Source of the DNA: Ornithodoros turicata
Lineage: Eukaryota; Arthropoda; Arachnida; Ixodida; Argasidae
Direction of reading: 5' to 3'
NCBI RefSeq assembly: GCF_037126465.1
Contig: NC_088201.1
Span: forward strand, 128,650,665 to 128,714,664
Length of the DNA: 64,000 bases
The first letter of the stretch is position 1. Each line of letters starts with the position of its first letter. Under the pieces are notes generated by a model. It did not search any database and was not told where the DNA came from. It worked only from the letters and a program-made list of their open reading frames with translations. A program made the position numbers and the translations under genes. Below are positions 34,398 to 44,298 of this stretch, in pieces.

Positions 34398-34577
34398 GAG
34401 CGGATGGCGTGAGAAGGTCACGTGATACGTGATGCGTCCCGTCAGGAGTACGCAGGCAGGCAACGCTACGTGCAGCCAAAGAACTCCTGCAAATATAGAT
34501 ATATATATACAAAGTGAAAATAGCCGAAACGCTCTGTAGCTGCACGTTGAGCATATGTTTACAATTTGGTCGTGCAC

Positions 34578-34630
34578 TCCCAGCCAAGGAGAGCTTTTTC
34601 GCTCTACTTGGAGCTCGTCAGCCTGGTGTA
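34578..34630 (-). ncRNA. Hammerhead ribozyme, family B copy 1
   Basis: CTGACGA, stem II GCTC/GAGC with loop CAAGTA, GAAA, and stem I CCAGG/CTTGG are all good. Stem III (AAAGCTCT) has lost its palindrome, so dimer cleavage would be weakened. Confidence 0.75.
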
Positions 34631-34807
34631 GGGAAGTGACACGATCCTGGATCGGCGCTAACAGTGCGTCTCGGCGAGATGTCAATGTTCCACGGTGACG
34701 GCGCCACCTGTGGAGGCTGCAGTACAAGCTAGCAAGTACATATACAAAGTGAAAATATCCGAAGCTCTGTAGCTGCACGTTGAGCATATGTTTACAACTT
34801 GATTGAG

Positions 34808-34860
34808 CACTCCCAGCCGAGGACAGCTGTTTCGCTCTACTTGGAGCTCGTCAGCCTGCG
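34808..34860 (-). ncRNA. Hammerhead ribozyme, family B copy 2
   Basis: Core CTGACGA, stem II GCTC/GAGC, GAAA and palindromic ACAGCTGT with cleavage C are intact. Stem I has mismatches at its third and fifth pairs. Confidence 0.75.
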
Positions 34861-35164
34861 TAGAGAAGTGACACGATCTTCGATCTATTACGAAGGTATA
34901 ATATGTTTCCAAGCCACACGCGAAATATTTTGGCTGTGCGCAGCGGCAAAGTTTGCCAAACGGGGAGCTGAAAACCGGCTTCGCTTTGCCTCCTCAACTC
35001 GCGCAACCGGCTCCCAAATCTAGCCTTTTCGTAGTGGACATCCGCCAATTTCCGTGTGCGTGACGGAATCACGAGTTCTATGTTTCATTGGGCGCCCGGA
35101 CCGGAAGTTCTGTTGTTAGTGTGTTTGTGAGAGCGGCGGCTCCGTCCGGAAAGCGATCTTCAAT

Positions 35165-36475
35165 ATGGACGTCGGAGCAAGAAATGCGGAGACTTCGAGT
35201 CCGGAACTTTTTTCTGACCTTTCTGTGATCAAGAAAGAAATTCTTCGTGCCGTCAGTAGCCTTGCTTTCGAAACGTCTCCGATGACGCGAATGCGAGACG
35301 AAGTTATAGCTCTACGAACATCGGTCACAGATGAAGCAAACAGCATAAGTCGCCTGTCTTCGACAGACAGGTAAGCGATGATTTTTTTAACGCACGCTGT
35401 GATTGAACATCTAAGCGTCCTCTGAAATTTCGTGTCCTGATATTTAAAGGGATTATCGCATCCATCTTGGTCGATTCCGAAACTTCAGTACCACAATATT
35501 TCTCAGTGACCTCTGACAAGGGCAGCGAAAACCCCAAGTTAATAGGTCGCGTATATGCTGAGTAATCTAATGAAATACATCGAGAGAGCAGACGACGCAT
35601 AATGAGGTCCCTCTCCACGGTCTCTCCGGGCATCTGGATGCGAGGCGGCCAGGAGACAGCAAGCGTAATGTCGGAATCGTCGGAATACGAAAGTGACGTC
35701 GCATCGTTTCCAAGCGATTCTGAGGACTACAGCTCCGAAGAAATTGCGCTCGATGACGACCGTTATTCCACAGACCCTCTACTACTTGACCCTGCTGCAG
35801 GTGAAGGTGCAGCCAGTAAAAACGAGCCGTCCGATAGCGACGACACTTTCAGGTACGCCATATCCCGATCATATCATATCTCATAATGATTGTGCACTGT
35901 TAAGCATTTTGACATTTGTCCACTTCGAAATGACAGATGCCTCTGCACTCGCTGTAGTCCAGTGGAGCCCGATGAACGCCGGTTCTGCGCCGGTGCTGCG
36001 CTGGTGCTGCAGTTCTGTTGATCGGGTGTCGGCTGTCTGAGAGAGTGCCCGGGTCAATTGTATCACCGATCACCCACTCTTCCATGACATTTGTCTGCGG
36101 AGGGAGCTCCTGGTTGTTTATGCACCACTGTTTTGCCGTGATGACCGTCGCATGCGTATTCTCGAGCCATCTGACAATAGGTACTGTGTCTAAAACTCCT
36201 CATACGTCGTAAATGTCGTGATTTCGTGCCACTTTCCTTTCGAGCACATGGATGCGTGTTACTAAAAGTTTGCTGCTCTTAGTCAAGCAAATCAATATTT
36301 TGTCTCGTTTATTATTGTTTCACACAGACGTCTCCGATACACCTCGTATTGCTCCTTCACAAGCTGGATTCATGGATACCTTGGGATAAGAAACCAAAGG
36401 CAGATTCCAGGATGTGCTGTTCGAAGAATCAGGACGTTGTTCCCGTCAATTTCATATACAGGATACTACGAGTAA
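35165..36475 (+). pseudogene. Four-exon P2X7 intracellular-domain (P2RX7_C-like) gene, broken in exon 3
   Basis: Exons 35165-35370, 35592-35852, 35937-36180 and 36328-36475 all join in the same phase (AG at exon end, next base completing Arg). Exon 1 is a short helical stretch. Exon 2 is acidic and Ser-rich. Exon 3 starts CLCTRCSPVEPDERRFC, like the Cys-rich start of the P2X7 intracellular domain, and ends NCITDHPLFHDICLRRELLV. Exon 4 is RLRYTSYCSFTSWIHGYLG...CAVRRIRTLFPS, the usual C-terminal block, with TAA at 36473. Within exon 3 the two conserved parts are in different frames and a TGA occurs in each. An 11-bp tandem duplication near 35995-36016 lies at the break. The domain call rests on motif order; intact family members occur alone or fused to transposon domains in invertebrates. 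Confidence 0.7.
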
Positions 36476-36555
36476 CACCAGGCATATCTCCCATGTGGCA
36501 TATATTGTAACATATTTCAGCTTTCATAACACCTTTCAAATTCAACTCGTGCGGT

Positions 36556-36808
36556 ATACACGGTGTTTGCTCTAACGTGTCCAGAGATTTATCTCAAACG
36601 AGTGCTACTTTTCAGCTACCTCACTAAGAAACTGGAGCTGCTAGTGCTACTAGTGAAGCATTACCCGTTTCTTACTCAAGAAACAGGTACTGCTTCACTA
36701 GCAGCACCTGTTTCTTATAGTGAAGTATCTGAAAAGTAGCGCTCGTTTCTCTTTTATCGCTCCCTTTAAATATAATTTCTGGACACGTTAGAGCAAACAA
36801 TACTTTAA
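36556..36808. mobile_element. Fold-back MITE
   Basis: TIRs of 22 bases (TGTTTGCTCTAACGTGTCCAGA at 36564-36585 and its complement at 36777-36798), and an inner inverted pair (AGTGCTACTTTTCAG... arms). Non-coding. Confidence 0.8.
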
Positions 36809-37744
36809 TTATATACGCTTGCATTTTAGGACTCATCAATGTCATTGTTGTTTGCGCATGTTCATGTAAGGTGCTTTGCTATTAGAAAATGTAACTGTGT
36901 ACACAATCAAAACCTCCATGATGTTTGCTTTCCATAACCACATATGGTGAAGAAATGTTCCAGAGCGAAGTCACAAAGTATTGAGCAGGTCATACTGTAC
37001 GTCATATATGTGCATGCACAGTTCCGAAGGTTTGGACCCTTTGTTTCACTTCAAGAGCAGTGTAGAGACTTAGGTCGCATACTGGAATGTGTAAACAATA
37101 TTCATTGATAATTATTTGGAAGTACAAACCACAATGAGGACAAGTACTGGTGCAATACACATTTTGAATAGTCTATCCAGCTTCACCATAGCGAAATTTC
37201 TTTTGTACGATGTTTTTCACCTATGTTTACAAAGAAAAGAAAAACTTGTGCTTTATTCCTTTAGCCTGGATTGATGCTTTATTTCTAAATAGATAAGGTA
37301 GAGGTTATCGCCAGTGTGTGTATTGCCACAGTTTTATCTCCTCCTGTATATGGGAGCTTTCTGAACCTGATACATATATTAAACATTTCAAACAAGAACT
37401 GGTTATATTTAGTACATTTTATTTCCTCATTCTTGCTATATTTTCAGTTGCTATGTCCGGAGCTGGCATTATGGTTCATGTTGACACGGTGGTGTTGACA
37501 CAGTGGTGGTTCTTTTCTTCCATACGAGCAGTGCGAGCTCGATGTGCTGAAAAAAGTAACAACAAAAATTTAGGACAAAGATAAAAAACTTGCCATCGTA
37601 TGCATATCGGAGCCCGATACCGCCATATTCTTGAATCCTTAGTGTGTCCTCTGTGCGCTGAAACTGTAACTGGAATTTCAATAAAAGTCACACAGGTGCG
37701 CGTATAGCTCATTAGATGCCATTAATAGCCACAGTTACTAACAA

Positions 37745-38190
37745 GGAATTAAAAAAAAGCAGTTCATTTGAATCAGCAACACAATTCAGAAAAGTGTATG
37801 CAGCTCGACCAAAAACAATAATGTGAACTTTGGTGGGTTCACAACGCAACGCTTGTCTCTGCATAAACCTTGTGGTGGCCCTGAAAAGGGTTTTTTTTTA
37901 GCTTAGTTTCAATGCAACGTTCAGTGTGTGATGCAGGCGGGAGCCTCATTTCTGGAACCTAAAAATAAAAATTCACAATATATAACAACATCAGGCCATG
38001 ACAGTATGTGAGCAATATATGGTAGGAAAAGTGTGCACAAACCTTGCCTGATGCTTCATTACTGCTTCTATAAGGCTTGGCCTCTCACCATACGTTGATG
38101 ACCGCGTTGGCAGAGTTGCCACAACTCCAGACACCCGTCTGCGCTCCTGAATGCGTGTCAGCACCTCAGCAATCAAGGCTGATGCATAAC
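37745..38190 (-). CDS. Two candidate spliced exons, unknown product
   Basis: Minus-strand exon 38190-38043 (after TTGGATAG, before GTTTGT) encodes GYASALIAEVLTRIQERRR...VMKHQA. The next exon begins at 37880 after CCCTTTTCAG, and its frame (ATTRFMQRQALRCEPTKVH...) continues in matching phase for about 45 residues. Phase agreement and length without stops favour real coding. A further minus-strand piece near 37600-37680 reads HRGHTKDSRIW, faintly like the GsthDsriW block of Harbinger transposases. I do not recognise the product. Confidence 0.35.
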
Positions 38191-38884
38191 CTATCCAATA
38201 AGAAGATGGGATTGGCACGTAAACTATCTGATCAATGCACTGAAAACTGCCCTTCACTAAAGTGCTCCCCATTGAACAGGATGTTTGATGAGACACTCAC
38301 AGCTGAATAATTCAAAAATAGGTAATGGTGAAGGAAAGTGTTCACGGACAGAGGGATATTCATTGCCCAATGATCTGACATTAATACTAGATTTGAATAT
38401 TTGATCTCACTGTGGGACTCAATATTTGTAACATGTACAGTGGATTTCAGCAAGGTTCATTTTCCATATTACTGATATCTCACTTGTCTGAAAGTTGCGA
38501 AGGCCCGGTTTCACCAACGTCAATTTACATTTCAACCGAGATATCTGGTCCCTTAACTTGAATTTAACAAATAACTGTTCTTCACTAAAAAGAGTCATTG
38601 TCACTGAAACGTTCATCACATGACCATCTAGCATTTGCAAAGAAAGAATTGTGTGTTAACTTTACGCTTTAGCAACCCTTGATCTCGGTTCAAAGTTACC
38701 CAGCGTTGGGGCAACTGGGCAGCGTGGTAATTGTTTGGCAAATAAATAAAACTAAAACTCAATGAGTGTAACAACGTGAACGTGTGAACGTGCCTCGGAC
38801 GGCTGTCGCCGGTGTAGCAGTCGCCAGTGGCCTTTCGTACTTTCGATATTTGAATTCGTGCCGCCTTTTTGCTACTTCGACATT

Positions 38885-39235
38885 GCTGAAGATGTTTGTG
38901 GCAATGGGAGGACAAAGGTTCAGTGCAAGAACAAGAAAGAGAACACAACAGGAGTATCGTTTTTCGGTTTTCCAAAGTGCGAGCGTCCACAGGTATGGAT
39001 AGCAAAGGTTCGTCGCCCCGGATAGCAGTTCTACGAATAAAGTGCCCTCTGTTCAGAGCACTTTACCGCGGATTGCTTCGAAGAGTCTGACAGACCTCAG
39101 CGGGAGCTCAGCATATCTCGTCCAGGAAAGACGAAGCCACACCTTGAAATCTGACGTGGTACCTTCGGTTTTCATTGATCTGTCGATTGGTCTCAATGCG
39201 TCATCAACTTCATCGAGCTACGATTGCGTAAGTCC
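38885..39235 (+). pseudogene. THAP zinc-finger pseudogene
   Basis: From TGC at 38924: CKNKKENTTGVSFFGFPKCE, VWIAKVRRPG, then two stops (the expected Trp codon is TAG), SALCSEHFTADCFEES with the CxxHF of the THAP zinc site, and after a frame change LKSDVVPSVF, the AVPTIF-type box that closes THAP domains. THAP domains bind DNA and occur in P-element transposases and host regulators. Two stops and a frameshift make it dead. The first zinc Cys is uncertain. Confidence 0.75.
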
Positions 39236-39429
39236 CAAACTTTCCTGGTCATCTCAGGTTCACATATTGTTTGCTCCACATCTTTGATTGAGGAGTAAGG
39301 CCGCGGTGCAGTGTCAGTTCCTTGAAGAGACTAGTGAGTATGGTGAAGAATAATTTTCTGTTTTGTAAAATTAGAAAAATACGTATTGAGCCGCAATATT
39401 TGTCATCAGCACATTTCCTGAAACTAGTA

Positions 39430-42400
39430 CACTCTAAAGTCTGTACCTTATAACATACCTTCTATGTCGTTGTACCCTGTAAATATAGGGTACACCACTT
39501 CTCCATTTATAAGGTACGCGTTTTCACAATGGGCACGCCTTCTTTTTTAGAAGGTACGCAGTGTTTTATACGGTACGTTGCTGCTTTATAAGGTACAGCA
39601 GGGATTACGACGCGCGTACCTTATAAAATGTACCTTATAAACAACCTTTCCATAGTCTATCACAAGGATAAACTCGCAGCGCTGCTTCTGCAATGACACA
39701 GCTCTCATTGTGCAAAAGTCTCGCAACGTATTTCGTGAATTCTTCAGGATTACGTCAGAGGTCGTTTCTGCAAATGGAGTTATACAGGGTGTCTTTTTTA
39801 GGCGTCAAAGAGCTCTTCACAAACCGGGCTATAAAAGAAAAAAACAGTGCAATTTTTGCTACTTGAGAAAGAGTCCTGTAGAGGGCACATGTCTCAGAAT
39901 GTGGTGAAAAGTACAACACTCTGTGCTACTGCGAATTGGGCTTGATGTTATCTAGGGATATAACCATTTCTGTTGCCTATTTCTACTGCGCAAATAAATT
40001 CCATGAGGGGTCCATCACGTGGATGACACCACTTTTGCCGGTTTGTGAATGAACAGCTGAAGAGAAAGCCGCATAATAGCCCCAAAATAAAACACAGAGT
40101 ATTCAAAATGTGACATGCTATTCATGTGACAAGAAATATATTTTACACATGCGGCTATCCGGCATGAGAACCTCTTTGACTGCTATTCTCCATGCGAGCC
40201 AGAATCGGCGAATGGGATGAGGCCGAAATAAATCATGTGAAAATAAGACGTTCAAAAATAAATCTCTTAAAGATCAATCTTGCAAAATAAACCGTTAAAT
40301 ATAAATAATGAGAAAATCCACGCTGCGAAGATAGTCGGAGGGCCTATTTTTTCACCTTCACTTGTTGGGAGAGCTTTTTTTTTTCGGGACCATAACCTCG
40401 CGCATAATTTTTTTTTTCAGGATCAATTTCTCCGGGACTGTTTCTCTGGAACGCGAACATTCGGCGCCCAGATAATCAGCCGTAACCGCTCGGCAGTTAT
40501 CTCGCGTGACGGAATAATGAATGTTCCGACTACAGATCTAGAATCAGAATTTAATAAACTTGGCTAATTCCGACAATTTGACAAACTAACGAACTCGAGT
40601 GTGTTGTGGACTTCAAGACCGAGTCGTGATTTATACCACGCGTGAGCCGCGTGAATCATTTGAGCATTAACTTTGCCCAGAGACAAAAGTTTTTCTGTGC
40701 CATTTGGATGTAGTCAGCAATAATTGTTCTCGGCTGGGACACACCGATGATGACAGTGTTTCAAATTCGTCCGAAAAAATACTTTCTTGCACGTGTTAAA
40801 GTACCAGCCGGACATCGAGAACACGGCATGATATCTCCTTTTTCCATTTTTGCTTCTAAAAAGACGATCTTCAGGCGATTATTCGTAGCATACTGTCCAG
40901 ATTTTCTGACAATGTCTCTGATCCAGGAAACCGGTTCGCCCCCGTCCACGGGAGGATGGCGACTTATATTCAGTGTTTTTCCCAGAACTCCGGTGGCTCA
41001 TGTGGGTCAAAGTGAAATAGGAGGACGCGCCAGTCTTCTCCAGAGGTTTGTGCACACGTCGTGGTAGTGCCGAGACGAACGAGGCTATCACGGAACCCGC
41101 TTGACTAACCTTGGGCCTTGCAGTATGGACCAGGGTCCACCTGATTACCGTAAGTATTTGCTCTTTGACTGTGACCAGCACTGATTACATTTCGTTGTGA
41201 ACTATATGGCTGTAAAACGTGATTGTTGCTCTCTACAGGCCCGTTTATTCATATTCATCGTGATGGCGGTAACCAATACCTCACAGATGGATTCACCTTC
41301 CCACTAGGTTAGTTAAAGCCGTCTATGGAAGATTTCACGTTTTGTAATGTTTGGGGGCCAATGCATTGTACCAGCTCGAGTCACGGTGCATGGCCACCTG
41401 CAAAATACCACGGCAAATGCAAATATAATGCCGATACAGTTTCATGGTTTGACATTAGGGAACGAATTATCCACGTTTCAAACTATTATGCAACGCTTGT
41501 TACACCTCCAGTTCATGGGCACTACAATGAACAACAACCAACCCCACCTCAAGGATGTGGCAGTCATTTTCGAGTGACTGCGGAGGCCATTGCTCTGGTA
41601 CGTAAGAACTCCTGGTCATTTCCTGTGATTGTGTCGTGGTCTCACTGGTTCGCTCCATCCATCCAATTTTTCTACTCTTTCACTTTGTTTTGGCTAGCAA
41701 GACTTAAGCTATCCCAACATAACAAGAAACATTCATTCATAAAAACATTTTATAATAACGTCACTTTCTTAATCAATTCGAAATTGCACTAAAGTGGTTC
41801 CTGTCTAATCCTATGCGCCAGCCAGCCTTGCTCACCGCCTAAAAACTTGGATGTTCACCGTAAGCAGCAGTAATGCCTGCACAAGGTAGGGGCAATGACT
41901 GGTAGAAAATGTACTACCACATTTGCTATTCGCGCGTGATAGTCGACTCCTGCTGGCCATATAGTACAACGACGGCAACTTCACGTCACTGTTATGCTAA
42001 CTCTCATCTCTCCCGCTAGCTGGTCCACTACCGAATCTCGATGGCTACGCAGGTCACACAGTTTCAACTACTATTGAAGCTCAAGTATCAGTTACAGGTA
42101 TGCGTCAATCAGAGATTATAATTTATGCTCCTTGTTGTCTTGCAAAACGTTTACATGCTTTAAGTTATCAGACGCTATACAGCGAGATACATGTACATGT
42201 TATGTAATCGTCGATTAATAGTTTTCGGATAGTACGAAACAAATGCAACCTGTAACCTGTGCAATGATAGTTGACATAGTGTATGACCTTCCCCATTTGT
42301 CTTCCAGACCCACTGTCTGTAATACAAGCCATTTGGTCAACTCCTGGGAGTGTTGCAGATCTACGTGGTTCGAGACAAGCACTTTCCAAAATCATATATG

Positions 42401-42997
42401 AAACCTTGCTTATGTAAGGTGCTGAAGAAGCTAAAGGCGTTGTAATCCAATAAAATATTCTGCGCAACAAATGTGTACGTTTCTGTGACTTCCACGTTTG
42501 CATGTAGACAATCGGCAATGCATGTTCCCTGCACGGGTATAGAGAAAAACCGGTAAAATTACGTAACCTATAATTATGGCAGAATCGTACCCTATATATT
42601 AAGGATACCCCTCGTACCTGATATCTAGCAAACCTTATAAGCAGAGTACCTCATACGAGGCGTACCTGATATTCTGCGTACCTGATACAACGCGAACCTG
42701 ATATTTCACATACCTTCTAAGACATCTACCTGATATGTCGCGTACCTCATGGGGCGTGTACCTGATATTCGCTGTACCTTTTGAACTACGTACCTGATAA
42801 AAGGGATACCTTATATATATATAGTACCTTCTGAATTGCGAACCTTATACCTGATGTACCTTATAAAATCCCCCTCCTATTGTCTAAGCTAAACGGCTTA
42901 TGGGACAATGCAGCGCGTACCGTATAAAATATAGGGTACATTTTTGCAAAAATGTACCTAATAAACCCGGATTTTAGAAGGTACAAAGTTTAGAGTG
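39430..42997. mobile_element. CACTA-like DNA transposon with subterminal repeats
   Basis: The ends CACTCTAAAG (39430) and its complement (to 42997) are flanked by TA. Just inside each end are many short direct and inverted copies of GTACCTTATAA / GTACCTGATA (39445-39655 and 42560-42985). A CACT terminus with dense subterminal repeats is the hallmark of CACTA/EnSpm elements. No transposase is recognisable inside, only the spliced frame at 41125-42417. Confidence 0.6.
41125..42417 (+). CDS. Multi-exon gene of unknown function inside the CACTA-like element
   Basis: Exons 41125-41149 (ATG GAC CAG...), 41239-41307, 42020-42097 and 42308-42417 (ends ATG TAA) have consensus AG/GT borders, and every junction is phase 1. 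Together they give about 95 residues, e.g. RPFIHIHRDGGNQYLTDGF, LDGYAGHTVSTTIEAQVS and DPLSVIQAIWSTPGSVADL. An optional exon after CCAG at 41374 (RVTVHGHLQNTTANANIMP...) also fits phase 1 at its acceptor but lacks a clear matching donor. An upstream coding exon is possible because an acceptor precedes the ATG. I do not recognise any domain. It could be cargo or an accessory protein. Confidence 0.5.
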
Positions 42998-42999
42998 TA

Positions 43000-44298
43000 T
43001 CGCGCTTACTGCCGGAGTCATACTCCATCATACTCATGATGGAGTTTGCTCGATGGTTTGGCGTAGTCAAGATCGTAGGTGAACTGGGCCGTATCGGGAA
43101 ATATGTGCTGTGTTTTAGTACTACAGTTAGCAGGAACATGGAAGAAAAATACAGAAGAGACAAAGCCTGCATGAGCTGATGTATTCTGGTTCTTTTTTTT
43201 CCAAGGTGTATAGCAACCCTCTCCACCTAACTCTCAGGAGTGTGGTGTGCATTACACTGCACCTTCAGGTAGTGACAAAGGTGGCACAATTTCTGTTAAT
43301 ACCACATCATGGGTCAGAAACATTGCAAAGACCCATTGTAAAACCGTATGAACTAACTACGATACATTTTGCATTGTGGTCGTCAGATGCCAACTAATTG
43401 TTTATTTCACCCTTGCATGTTTAACAATTTTTACCGCACACATCAGTTTGGTTAAAAGTCATTGCCCAAAGAACACACGCGGTCCTCAGGACGTCCCCAC
43501 AGTGTCATCGTGTCCCCGTCCTGGGACAGCTGGGACAGATGTTCTCTTTGGGTCGAAACCAACTTCGTAGGTTTTATAATTAAGCAGTTAAATAACGATT
43601 TTAGGTAATTAGTCATTCGACGGTTGAGCAACAGATGGCCAAGAACGTCCGCCGGCCCAGAGATGATAGAAGTGAAAACAGGATGTCTACAGCCCTCATA
43701 GTTTTTTAACAAAAAATCTGTATAAAAAAAGGCACCCTGTATAATGTTGGCAAAAATAGATTTGTCCCTTTGCTTCTACCGACATAGCCCCGAAAAAATA
43801 TGGCAGAATTAACGTGAATCCTTCACGATATTTCACCAACAGCGGTAGCTGTCGGCTCCACCTGAGTAGAGGTGTGCGGCGAGGCCAGTTGTGTCGGCGG
43901 CGCCACGCCGATCTGTTACCCGTGCACCCCGCTTTACCCCATGCCGTGATTCCCGACCCTCCGCCTCTCCGCTTCTGTAAAAGTTATGCAGAAGTACACC
44001 GTGTGCACGGAGCCCTCGTTCTGTATAGACTTTTATACACTCAAGTTTTACAGATATTAAATATAAAATCTCGTCAGAAAACACTAAGTCAATGGCTGCC
44101 GGAAAAAGCAGAGTTAGATTTTGGATAGAACATTAACGAAATAAGCTTAACCATAAAAAATAACGTGCTACGGGGTCAAAGAGTAGAAACAGATTCGGAA
44201 AAACAGACAGAATGCACAAGGTGTATCTAAGCAGGTAGCGCAACTCCCATAGGCCCCTGTGTCTTCAGAATGACGCCATGATAGAGATGGTAAGCGCC
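43000..44298. other. Intergenic, nothing firm
   Basis: GGCACCCTGTA at about 43730 looks like a transposon end of the CAGGGTG type, with a possible opposite end at 39783 inside the CACTA-like element. The pairing is not supported. Confidence 0.35.

Larger units (their letters stand above)
33840..34490 (-). mobile_element. Retrozyme-like tandem array, family A (231-235 bp units)
   Basis: Three direct repeats start with TATGTTTGTA at 33840, 34071 and 34306. Each has a minus-strand hammerhead and the shared box (ACGTGCAGCCAAAGAG on the minus strand). The third unit is disrupted after about 34440. No coding capacity. Confidence 0.75.
34510..34905 (-). mobile_element. Retrozyme-like tandem pair, family B (233-bp unit)
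   Basis: Direct repeats (TATGTTTACAA at 34554 and 34787) each carry a minus-strand hammerhead and the box ACGTGCAGCTACAGAGC. Separated from family A by a short (TA)n tract at about 34495. Confidence 0.7.

Noticed and set aside
40747..41067. 106-residue plus-strand frame as a gene
   Set aside because: No domain, no splice context and an overlapping minus-strand frame of similar length; not distinguishable from chance.
39783..43740. Single element bounded by CAGGGTGTC and GGCACCCTG ends
   Set aside because: The motif is short, the two ends diverge immediately, and the left one lies inside the better-supported CACTA-like element.
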